Source: Psychrobacter immobilis
Lineage (GTDB): Bacteria; Pseudomonadota; Gammaproteobacteria; Pseudomonadales; Moraxellaceae
Assembly (NCBI RefSeq): GCF_904846235.1
Contig: NZ_CAJGZN010000011.1
Location: 1-64,000 of the forward strand
DNA length: 64,000 nucleotides
Reading direction: 5' to 3'
Shown: piece after piece, positions 28,637 through 36,450 of the stretch
Layout: every line of letters starts with the position of its first letter
Position numbering within the stretch: the stretch's first letter is position 1
Notes under the pieces: model-generated
Database searches by the model: none
What the model was told of the DNA's origin: nothing
Seen by the model: only the letters and a program-made list of their open reading frames with translations
Translations under genes and position numbers: made by a program

Positions 28637-29649
28637 TGAATATATTAGTCACTGGTGCGGCAGGTTTTATTGGTTTTCATTTAATCAAAGCCCTATTACA
28701 AATACAGCTGCCTAATAGCAATAACTGCATCGTTGGTATTGATAATATCAACGACTACTATGACGTGAGCTTAAAAAAAGAGCGCTTAAAACTACTAAAC
28801 GAAATATCAGAAACAGAATACTTTACTTTCATTAAGCTAGACCTTGCTGATCGCGAAGCTATGTCTGATCTTTTTTCTACCTATCAATTCGATATTGTCA
28901 TTAATTTAGGTGCCCAAGCAGGTGTGCGCTACTCTATCGAAAATCCGAATGCTTATATTGATTCAAATGTGGTTGGCTTTGTTAATATACTTGAGGGCTG
29001 CCGCCATCATGATATCAAGCATTTAATCTATGCAAGCTCCAGCTCAGTCTATGGTATGAATATAAAGCAGCCATTTACCACTGCTGATTGTGTTGATTTT
29101 CCTATCAGCTTATATGCAGCCACGAAAAAATCAAACGAGCTCATGGCTCATAGCTACAGCCATTTATATAATATCCCTACGACAGGATTAAGGTTTTTTA
29201 CCGTTTACGGTCCTTATGGTCGACCTGATATGGCCTATTTTTCTTTTACCAAAAAAATTCTAGCTGGTGAGCCAATCAATGTCTTCAATAATGGTGATAT
29301 GCAGCGTGACTTTACCTACATTGATGATATTGTAAAAGGTATCATTCGGATAATGGATAAAGCCCCCTCTCCTCAATACTCTACTATCACTACAGCGACC
29401 GCTCCATATAAAATATATAACATTGGCAATAACCAACCAGTAACTTTACGCCGTTTTATCACTGCCATCGAAAGCGCTTGTGGCAAAAAAGCGCAAGAGA
29501 ATTTATTACCGATGCAAGCAGGTGATGTGCCTATTACTTATGCAGATATAGACGAGCTAGTAGATAATATTGATTTCAAACCTGATACCAGTATCGAAGA
29601 TGGAATCACAAAATTTGTCGAATGGTACAAGCAATACTATTCAGTTTAA
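28636..29649 (+). CDS. NAD-dependent epimerase, probably UDP-glucuronate 4-epimerase
   Basis: An extended-SDR nucleotide-sugar epimerase of 337 residues. Visible are the NAD loop VTGAAGFIGFHL, IDNINDYYDVSLKKERL (typical of the CapI/LpsL UDP-GlcA epimerases), the Ser cluster ASSSSVYG (134-137) and the catalytic YAATK (Tyr160, Lys164), then LRFFTVYGPYGRPDMA. Coupling to ugd makes UDP-glucuronate the natural substrate and UDP-galacturonate the product. GalE-type activity on UDP-glucose is the main alternative, but the motif spelling and context favour the uronic acid form. Confidence 0.9.
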   Translation: MNILVTGAAGFIGFHLIKALLQIQLPNSNNCIVGIDNINDYYDVSLKKERLKLLNEISETEYFTFIKLDLADREAMSDLFSTYQFDIVINLGAQAGVRYSIENPNAYIDSNVVGFVNILEGCRHHDIKHLIYASSSSVYGMNIKQPFTTADCVDFPISLYAATKKSNELMAHSYSHLYNIPTTGLRFFTVYGPYGRPDMAYFSFTKKILAGEPINVFNNGDMQRDFTYIDDIVKGIIRIMDKAPSPQYSTITTATAPYKIYNIGNNQPVTLRRFITAIESACGKKAQENLLPMQAGDVPITYADIDELVDNIDFKPDTSIEDGITKFVEWYKQYYSV

Positions 29650-29742
29650 GCAGGAATATTTCATAAACTACTTTGGTATCAATTTTTTCGACAGACGTTT
29701 AAGCTCTAATTGCATCATACTTGTTCAAAGGATTTTAGTGAC

Positions 29743-30510
29743 ATGACTACACCTTCAAACTGGCAAAGAAAACTGCTATTGATATTTCTAAGTGAAAAAA
29801 GATTGAATGCGGGTAAGATTGTCAAAAACTATGATGGTAAAAGCTTTGATGAGATGAAAACGACAATAATCACTGAGTCATCGTGTGATATTGAAGCACT
29901 GACAGATGAGCGTAAAAGTACAGACTTAGAAATCCACTTAAATAATTTAAAGTATCAATCATTAGGAGACTCTGAGCTCTGCTTTTATCACAATACGCTT
30001 ATTATATTGATGCGCCGCAAATACAAAATAGATAAAACTTTTGCTGAATTTGAGAGGCTTTGGGAATCAGAAAGCGACTATTTATTAGAGCACCTTTCGC
30101 TACGCTGGATTGTCTCAGCCTGCGATACTTTCATTGATCACTCAAATAACAGTCTTAGAGCTGCTATTTTAATGAACGTCATCACTCTAATGAATACCTT
30201 AAGAGTTCATGAGACTAAAAACTTTTTACAACTGAGCGCTAATGCTGAACCTAAGCCGTTATTAGACGAAAAAACCGACATACTGTATGCCGGCGATTTG
30301 CCTCTATACGATGGACTTACTTATTTCCGTATTGGTACCGATGATAGCTTAAGAAATATGCGTAAACGCTATAATAAATTTCAGAAAGTCGATAAATTGG
30401 CTACGACTATACTACTCGCTGTATTCGAAAAACTACAGAACAACCAGAGTGCTTTCGCTACTCTACGGCAATTGCATAGAGATGATTGGTCCAAATGGTG
30501 GTACGACTAA
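29743..30510 (+). CDS. Protein of unknown family in the surface-glycan locus
   Basis: I do not recognise this 255-residue protein. It has no signal peptide, membrane segment or cysteine cluster; it is charged and mostly helical in appearance, so probably cytoplasmic. Notable segments are NWQRKLLLIFLSEKR at the start, LMRRKYKIDKTFAEFERL, LRWIVSACDTFIDHS in the middle and LPLYDGLTYFRIGTDDSL near the end; the last two look like conserved cores. No DxD or E-x7-E glycosyltransferase motif is evident. AAGGA ten bases before the ATG at 29743 favours that start over the open frame from 29710. It follows the epimerase by 93 bases. A decayed relative lies at 31867-32327, so the family has been duplicated here. 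Confidence 0.72.
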   Translation: MTTPSNWQRKLLLIFLSEKRLNAGKIVKNYDGKSFDEMKTTIITESSCDIEALTDERKSTDLEIHLNNLKYQSLGDSELCFYHNTLIILMRRKYKIDKTFAEFERLWESESDYLLEHLSLRWIVSACDTFIDHSNNSLRAAILMNVITLMNTLRVHETKNFLQLSANAEPKPLLDEKTDILYAGDLPLYDGLTYFRIGTDDSLRNMRKRYNKFQKVDKLATTILLAVFEKLQNNQSAFATLRQLHRDDWSKWWYD

Positions 30511-30534
30511 AGGATTGCCAAGTGGTGATGACCA

Positions 30535-31653
30535 TTATTTTATACTTTCCATAAACGTATCATATTGCTTCGCTATTTTAACAGGTAACAAGTTTTCATC
30601 AAATGGGGCTTTAAACTGCTGGGGATTTATCATTGCTTGTTTCATTTTATCAGCTATTGCCTCTACATCATCCATTGGCATTAAGTTATTTTGAGGCAAT
30701 AGCTCACTTGGGCCTGATGGGCAGTTTGTGCTGATAACAGGTGTACCTAGTACGAGAGCTTCGGCAATAACCAAAGCAAAACCTTCCCAGTTAGAGGTCA
30801 ATATTTTAAATTGCGCATGCTTAATGTAGGGGAAAGGGTTGTCACGAAAACCTAAAAATACTACTTTGTTCGCTAAATTTAACTCTGTCACTAGCTGCTC
30901 TATCTCGCTCTTATGCTTGCCCTGACCTAGGAGTATTAATGGCATAGATTGATCAGTCTGTGCGTAAGCCTTTACCAATACATCATGGCGCTTTGCATCC
31001 TTAAAACTACCAACATGAATGATATAATTTTGATATTCAGGAACAAAAGCATCAGCTTGTTTTTGTATAGACTCTTTATCTATAGGGTTATAAATAGCCG
31101 TAGTTGGCGTAATATGACCAAAGCTCTTGATAAAATCCTGTTCTGCCCCTACGCTGACGCAAATACAAGGATGCTTTGCATATATCTCAGCCATTCTAGA
31201 CTTTAGTTGCGTAGCAATATTGTTTTTGTGAAACTTATAAAGTAGTGACACTGTGTTGTGAATAACATAAAAAATATTAGGCAGTTTACTGTAGCTTAAG
31301 ATGCTATCGGCACGATCTAGGTTGGATAAAATCATGTCAAAATGACCGATATAATTTGTTACATACTTATCCACTACGCTTGCAAAGATTTTATCGCGAC
31401 GCTCTTTACCAGGAATGAGTTTGTAAGGTTTAAATTTGAGCACATGGTAATTTAAATTCGGATTCGTATCATATTGCATAAGCGGTTTAAAACGTAAAAT
31501 ATGAACATCATAGCCCAATTCAAAGAAACCCTGACCTAAAGTTAATACTACGCGCTCAGCACCTCCGCCTTGAAGACAGTTAATTACTAGCAGTACCTTT
31601 TTTTTGGGTTTAATATTATTCATTTTTCGCGCCGAAATGACATGGTTAGTCAT
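30535..31653 (-). CDS. Glycosyltransferase family 4 (GT-B fold), copy 2
   Basis: A 372-residue GT4 enzyme. The N-terminal domain has VLLVINCLQGGGAERVVLTLG, with a basic leader before it, and the donor domain ends with WEGFALVIAEALVLGTPVIS (E-x7-E) and TNCPSGPSELL. It parallels copy 1 at 24952-26118 in order and spelling of motifs but is clearly divergent, so acceptor or linkage probably differs. ACAGGATTCTTT before the ATG supports the start. It converges with the unknown-family gene (24 bases apart) and diverges from the pseudogene of that family, so it sits between two related sequences. Confidence 0.85.
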   Translation of the reverse strand: MTNHVISARKMNNIKPKKKVLLVINCLQGGGAERVVLTLGQGFFELGYDVHILRFKPLMQYDTNPNLNYHVLKFKPYKLIPGKERRDKIFASVVDKYVTNYIGHFDMILSNLDRADSILSYSKLPNIFYVIHNTVSLLYKFHKNNIATQLKSRMAEIYAKHPCICVSVGAEQDFIKSFGHITPTTAIYNPIDKESIQKQADAFVPEYQNYIIHVGSFKDAKRHDVLVKAYAQTDQSMPLILLGQGKHKSEIEQLVTELNLANKVVFLGFRDNPFPYIKHAQFKILTSNWEGFALVIAEALVLGTPVISTNCPSGPSELLPQNNLMPMDDVEAIADKMKQAMINPQQFKAPFDENLLPVKIAKQYDTFMESIK

Positions 31654-31866
31654 AAAGAATCCTGTAAACTTAATTTAAAATAGATTAATTCTGTTAGGTA
31701 CATTTTATTGTGATGTTTGTAATACGATATTATATGATTGAGAGTAATAGAAAAGAAAAATACCACTACCTCTTATAAATCAGCAATACTAAATTATAAG
31801 CAAACCTAATATCTATGTAGGGATAAAGTTGAAGTAAAGTTAATAGCAGTTAAAGATAACATTTGT

Positions 31867-32327
31867 ATGTCTCAGATCAAAGAGTGGCAAAGAAAAGTCA
31901 TATTGGTTTTTAACAGTAAAAAAACAAACGCTACTACAGTTATAAAGAAATTAATAAGAGAATTATCTATAAGATCAAAGCGACGCTCGTTACGAAACAG
32001 ATGTGTGATTTTAACGTTTTAAGCAATAAACCTAAGAAGACTGACGTCACTGCCCATTTAGAGAATTTAAGACATTAGTTTATAGGCTAATCAAAGATAT
32101 GTTTTTATAATCTTTTACCCTTTATCTTGTTACGTAGAAGATATAAAAAGAATAGTACATTTTCTGAGTTTAAGCAGTTACGGATGAAAAAGTCAGATTA
32201 TCTTTTGCAAAGCTTGTCTTTAAAATAAATAATATCCACTTGCGACACTTTTATTGATCAGTCTCAATATCCGAACCATAAAGCTATATATTGCTTTTGC
32301 ATATTAAATATTAGTAGTATGATCTGA
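31867..32327 (+). pseudogene. Decayed relative of the unknown-family gene at 29743
   Basis: The first 51 codons from the ATG at 31867 read MSQIKEWQRKVILVFNSKK and so on, matching the start of the protein at 29743 (NWQRKLLLIFLSEKR). After a frameshift near 31980 the match continues: MCDFNVLSNKPKKTDVTAHL against CDIEALTDERKSTDLEIHL, then LLRRRYKKNSTFSEF against LMRRKYKIDKTFAEF, SDYLLQSLSL against SDYLLEHLSL, and STCDTFIDQS against SACDTFIDHS. In-frame stops occur at 32076, shortly after that, and within the Leu-Arg-Trp core. The C-terminal 40 percent is missing. The surrounding 31654-32399 is strongly AT-rich and holds no other gene that I can see. Confidence 0.85.
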
Positions 32328-32399
32328 AGTATCATGACTATCATGTTTTGTCGTATATTTATGTTATACGTTCAAGCTTAATGCTCAGATAGCCTGTTG

Positions 32400-33206
32400 T
32401 TATCTAAAAGTTAATTTTAGTACTTTAATACCTTTAAATTTAAAGTTAATTTTATCAATGGTATTGCTAAGTTGTTTAGTCAGTCGCTTTCCTTCTCTAA
32501 ATAACTTACTGACAATTTTTTTCTCAGTTTTAGACGTTCCAAACCTGATTTTTCTTTCAGGCTCAAGATAACTTGTGAGAGGTGTAGTGAGGTTATGACG
32601 TTGACTTTGAATACAAATTGCAGGCACAATCTGATATATATTGGCTGCGTAGCTATATAGAAAATCACCAAAAACAATATGATCAACAGGAATTAGTTGA
32701 TCATAGTTTCTTACTATATTTAGTAAAGTGTGAGCCGTTTCAAGTGTTATAATATAACCAGCGCAGCCTGTATGCTTTGTCGCTAGTTTTACAAGATTTC
32801 TGTCACCGATTTGTAAGCTTTTAGCGCTTCCGCTAACGTTAATGGTTTTATTATAAACTTCAAGTTTTAATATATGAGCGTCATCCGGCTTCCATTCTGA
32901 AATATTGTTCAAATAAAATTCTGAATCTTCACCAATATAAACATCATCTTCAAAAATGCAAACATAAGGATAGTTGTTATCCACTGCTAACTGCCAAATA
33001 CTTGCATGACTCAAAAAACAAGCAATTTCATTTTTTCCTAATAGCGTATTCGCGATTGATATATTTAATTTTTTTGCGATAGCGTCAATTTGAGTGGCAT
33101 CGATTGCATCAAAAAATTCATAAGGAATATTTTTATTTTCAAACTGCTCTGCGATGTGCTGCCTTCTATCTTGGGCATCTTTTAAACTAATAATGAGCTT
33201 TTTCAT
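32400..33206 (-). CDS. Glycosyltransferase family 25 (LOS/LPS biosynthesis)
   Basis: The 268-residue product begins MKKLIISLKDAQDRRQHI, the GT25 hallmark, followed by IPYEFFDAIDATQ, then the GxxACFLSHASIWQLA and CIFEDDVYIGED segments, the latter giving the acidic metal-binding motif. KLATKHTGCAGYIIT later on is also typical. Bacterial GT25 enzymes such as Neisseria LgtB/LgtE add galactose to LOS. The C-terminal 50 residues are basic and may bind the membrane. The gene is very AT-rich compared with aspS or ilvE, which suggests acquisition. It starts a reverse-strand group of three glycosyltransferases leading away from ilvE. Confidence 0.88.
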   Translation of the reverse strand: MKKLIISLKDAQDRRQHIAEQFENKNIPYEFFDAIDATQIDAIAKKLNISIANTLLGKNEIACFLSHASIWQLAVDNNYPYVCIFEDDVYIGEDSEFYLNNISEWKPDDAHILKLEVYNKTINVSGSAKSLQIGDRNLVKLATKHTGCAGYIITLETAHTLLNIVRNYDQLIPVDHIVFGDFLYSYAANIYQIVPAICIQSQRHNLTTPLTSYLEPERKIRFGTSKTEKKIVSKLFREGKRLTKQLSNTIDKINFKFKGIKVLKLTFR

Positions 33207-33238
33207 TAAATCCTCGGAAGTTCTTAGTCGACAAGAGA

Positions 33239-34111
33239 TTAATTTTTTAATAATCTTGCGAAAAATGATTTTTTCTTATGCTTCTCAGCACGCGTGACTT
33301 TATTGCCTATATATCCTTGTTGTGATTTTTTTGGAAAACTACCAAATGGCTCAATTCGATAACTTTCTAAATCATATCCAGCAGTAAGCGCTTCATTATA
33401 GTAGGTATCGAAAAGATCGACCAAATCCTGTCTTGGATGTGGTAATACTTCGCCATCAAACCAATGCTCAATCCCTTCCTCACTCACTCTAGGTAAGGAG
33501 TACTTATGACTGAACTGCGTGCCCATATCCGAATAATGCAAAATTTTGATTTCTTCTATTGCTAAGTCTTCACCGTCGATACAGTTATAGCTATCTTGAT
33601 AAGACTCAATCAGTTGCGGTTTTTTCTTAAACAAAGCCATCATCTCTTTGTGACTTTTGGGATCTTTTTTAAGTTTCTCAATAGGCAAAACCACATTCTT
33701 TGCAGCGTCGCAATCCCAAACACAGGTACATAGACGAGTCATATCGGCATTTGCTTTAGCGGCTACTATAGACTGTCCTTTGATAGGATGCTGCCATAGC
33801 TTTGCTAGATCGTCTAAAATAACAACATCAGCGTCCATATAGATCGCACGTCCAGAGTAATTGCAATACTCTGGAATCGCCCATCTAAAACCAGAAAAAG
33901 GCGTTGACCACTTAGTAGTATCCCAGCCCTTACCAGTCTCGGGATTTGAATACCAGTAGCTATCCGGATCGCGCGATAACTGCATCCATACTATTTCCAC
34001 TGGCATACTAGTATGTTTATGAATACTATAATCTAGAACCATCATCTGCTCTAAATCACAGTTATTTGGGTCACAGCCAACAAAGACTTTGATGGTATCA
34101 TTTGTTTTCAT
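33239..34111 (-). CDS. GT8-like glycosyltransferase
   Basis: A GT-A fold protein of about 290 residues. TIKVFVGCDPNNCDLEQMM at the N-terminus and AIYMDADVVILDDLAKLW in the middle (DxD) fit GT8-like retaining transferases. HHx motifs are absent but WDCDAAKN and YNCIDGEDLAIEEI follow in the positions where acceptor contacts are expected. The end is strongly basic (RAEKHKKKSFFARLLKN), probably a membrane-surface anchor as in LPS transferases of this family. GGAT six bases before the ATG at 34111 favours that start over 34123. It lies 32 bases before the GT25 gene, probably in one transcript. Confidence 0.75.
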   Translation of the reverse strand: MKTNDTIKVFVGCDPNNCDLEQMMVLDYSIHKHTSMPVEIVWMQLSRDPDSYWYSNPETGKGWDTTKWSTPFSGFRWAIPEYCNYSGRAIYMDADVVILDDLAKLWQHPIKGQSIVAAKANADMTRLCTCVWDCDAAKNVVLPIEKLKKDPKSHKEMMALFKKKPQLIESYQDSYNCIDGEDLAIEEIKILHYSDMGTQFSHKYSLPRVSEEGIEHWFDGEVLPHPRQDLVDLFDTYYNEALTAGYDLESYRIEPFGSFPKKSQQGYIGNKVTRAEKHKKKSFFARLLKN

Positions 34112-34214
34112 AATTCTATCCATTCACTGGGGCATGCTTCTATCTTCACGAATATAAAGATAGAAAGCATCAATACTAACGTTTGCTAATATGGTAATAA
34201 CTATAAAGTTAAAT

Positions 34215-35051
34215 CTATTCTTTCCAGTACTTCTCAATCCACCCTACTGGCAAGATAAAATGACGCAAATGGCGCAATGGGCGTTTCAAGTTTTTAGGTT
34301 CAGTAAGTCTTTTTAGATGGTCTTTGGCATTATCGGCGGCGTTTTTATTGTATCTACCTTCAATAGCATGCGTAGGATACAAATCACCTGGGAAAATAAC
34401 AATACGAGCGCCTTTAGGAATCTTCGGTTCTTTGATGTAGTTAAGTGGAAACGGTTGGCGACATTTACGTCTAAAGTGTGCGACCCATGCCTTTGGAAAT
34501 AGTTTTACACCACCTGGTGCATTACGGGTGACAAAACGCTGCTCAAAACGATATTCATCAGCGATACCTTGCGGGTCAGCTTTGAACTTCTCTTGAAGTG
34601 AAACAAGTGACCCTATCTGAAATCTAAAACAAGAAGTCTGCCCTAAGCGCTCTAATGGATTACTCGGGTTGTAAGACAAGATAACATCATCTGGCTCGCC
34701 ATATTCAAAGAAAGGATCGAGGCTATCGACGATGATTACATCCAAATCTACAAATAATACTGTCCCTGTTAAATCACCGAGCTTTTCACCCCACAAACGG
34801 GATTTCGGCCACTTTCCTAACGTATTCGTCGGCATAGTGACATCTAATGGTGGCAATTCTTGACATTCGATTTCTGGACGTACATCAGTCGTATCATCCG
34901 TAAAACATACAAAACGAAATGGCGGAGTGATATTACGAGATACCATACCATATAGTTTATTGGCGTAATCAGCACCGTACTTTGTACCCCATTTAATACA
35001 AATAATTTGTTTGATATTTTTATTATCGGCTGTACTAGAATCTATTGGCAT
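34215..35051 (-). CDS. GT-A-fold glycosyltransferase-like protein, paired with the gene at 23152
   Basis: A 278-residue homologue of the protein encoded at 23152-23952: IICIKWGTKYGADYANKLY, FRFVCFTDDTTD, the DxD segment LFVDLDVIIVDS, RFEQRFVT, and ARIVIFPGDLYPTHAI all align. The C-terminus adds a basic stretch of about 40 residues (LKRPLRHLRHFIL) absent from the other copy, possibly for membrane contact. The two copies stand near opposite ends of the locus and in opposite orientation. Likely activity is transfer of a sugar to the LOS core; donor unknown. The ilvE terminator separates it from ilvE. Confidence 0.78.
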   Translation of the reverse strand: MPIDSSTADNKNIKQIICIKWGTKYGADYANKLYGMVSRNITPPFRFVCFTDDTTDVRPEIECQELPPLDVTMPTNTLGKWPKSRLWGEKLGDLTGTVLFVDLDVIIVDSLDPFFEYGEPDDVILSYNPSNPLERLGQTSCFRFQIGSLVSLQEKFKADPQGIADEYRFEQRFVTRNAPGGVKLFPKAWVAHFRRKCRQPFPLNYIKEPKIPKGARIVIFPGDLYPTHAIEGRYNKNAADNAKDHLKRLTEPKNLKRPLRHLRHFILPVGWIEKYWKE

Positions 35052-35100
35052 TGACTGCTCACTTTAATCGTATGAATAAATATGATAGCTATATTAGCAT

Positions 35101-35137
35101 AAAAAAAAGACTGAACAATTATGTTCAGCCTTTTTGG
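35101..35137 (-). terminator. Rho-independent terminator of ilvE
   Basis: On the reverse strand GGCTGAACATAATTGTTCAGTC followed by a T8 run lies just past the ilvE stop. It isolates the glnE-ilvE side from the glycan locus. Confidence 0.85.
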
Positions 35138-35157
35138 TCTTTAAAGTAACGGCATTA

Positions 35158-36087
35158 TTAATCAATAAAGCTTAACCAGTCCATATATTTCTCGTTGCGG
35201 CCATGAACTACATCAAAGTATAGGGTTTGTAGTTTTTCAGTCAACTCACCGCGGCCACCATTACCGATGATGCGATCGTCATATTCACGAATAGGCGTCA
35301 CTTCAGCAGCAGTACCTGTCATAAATATCTCGTCAGCCAAATAAAACTCATCACGAGTGATACGGCGTTCGATAACATTGATACCTAGGTCAGCCGCGAA
35401 CTGCAAGATAGTACGACGGGTAATACCGTCCAATGCACCACCTGATAGGTCTGGCGTATGTAGCTCACCATTTTTTACCAAAAATAAGTTCTCGCCTGCG
35501 CCCTGACATACAAATCCTTGTGGATCCATTAAGATAGCTTCGTCATAGCCATTACGCGTCACTTCTTGGTTTGCCATGATAGACACAGGGTAGTTACTAG
35601 AGGCTTTAGCCTTGCACATAGTCACGTTTGGCATGTGATGTGTATAAGATGACGTTTTTACACGGATGCCGTTTTTGATACCTTCTTCACCAAGATAAGC
35701 ACCCCAATGCCAAGCAGCAACCATTGCATTGATGCTGTTATCACGTGAAGACAATCCAAGTTTTTCTGCACCTACCCAAATGAGCGGACGAATATAAGCT
35801 TCTGCCAAGTTGTTTTGCTTGACCACATCCTTGTGTGCTTGCTCTAGAGTGGCAGCATCAAAAGATACGTCCATTTGGAAGATTTTGGCTGAGCCAAGGA
35901 GACGCTCGGTATGTTCTTTTAAGCGGAAAATAGCAGTACGATTATCCGCGGTTTGGTAAGCGCGTACGCCTTCAAACACAGCCATACCGTAATGCAAGCT
36001 ATGTGTAAGCACATGAACTTTAGCATCTGGCTGTTCGATCATCGTGCCATTCATCCAAAGCTTACCATCTTGTGTTGCCATATTCAT
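35158..36087 (-). CDS. ilvE: Branched-chain amino acid aminotransferase
   Basis: PLP enzyme of fold type IV that makes the final transamination step to Leu, Ile and Val. The 309-residue chain shows VHVLTHSLHYGMAVFEGVRAY at its start, the PLP-Lys region TMCKAKASSNYPVS, GYDEAILMDPQGFVCQGAGE, and the phosphate-binding FMTGTAAEVTPI. AAGGA seven bases before the ATG supports the start. It marks the right border of the surface-glycan locus, as in Acinetobacter, and lies downstream of glnE on the same strand. Confidence 0.95.
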   Translation of the reverse strand: MNMATQDGKLWMNGTMIEQPDAKVHVLTHSLHYGMAVFEGVRAYQTADNRTAIFRLKEHTERLLGSAKIFQMDVSFDAATLEQAHKDVVKQNNLAEAYIRPLIWVGAEKLGLSSRDNSINAMVAAWHWGAYLGEEGIKNGIRVKTSSYTHHMPNVTMCKAKASSNYPVSIMANQEVTRNGYDEAILMDPQGFVCQGAGENLFLVKNGELHTPDLSGGALDGITRRTILQFAADLGINVIERRITRDEFYLADEIFMTGTAAEVTPIREYDDRIIGNGGRGELTEKLQTLYFDVVHGRNEKYMDWLSFID

Positions 36088-36450
36088 TTTATTGTCCTTA
36101 TGCTAGCACTGACGTCTAACTTTTTTTAGGTAGGTTTTATTTAACAGTATTGATCAACATCGTATGATAACACCGCAGCGTCAATTTTTATTGCCTAAAC
36201 AACAGCTTCATTATGACAAACGACTGACAGTATTATGATGATGTGTGACCGATTATATCACTGGCCGTCTTGGCAAATGAAATCTTTTGGTTTGGCACTA
36301 TATGGTTTTTAATTATATCGTTTCCAGCTACCAATTCTATCCATAGTTTTTGTTGAGGGCCTTTATTCATAGCTTCTATTTATCGTAACGCATTACAGTT
36401 TAAGCGTCTCTTGGACTATCGGCAAGACCTGAATCATACAAGTTTAGATA
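36088..36450. other. Intergenic region between glnE and ilvE
   Basis: These 363 bases contain no gene that I can support. The ilvE promoter should lie here because the gap is too long for a simple operon, but I see no strong promoter, hairpin or leader peptide. Confidence 0.4.
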
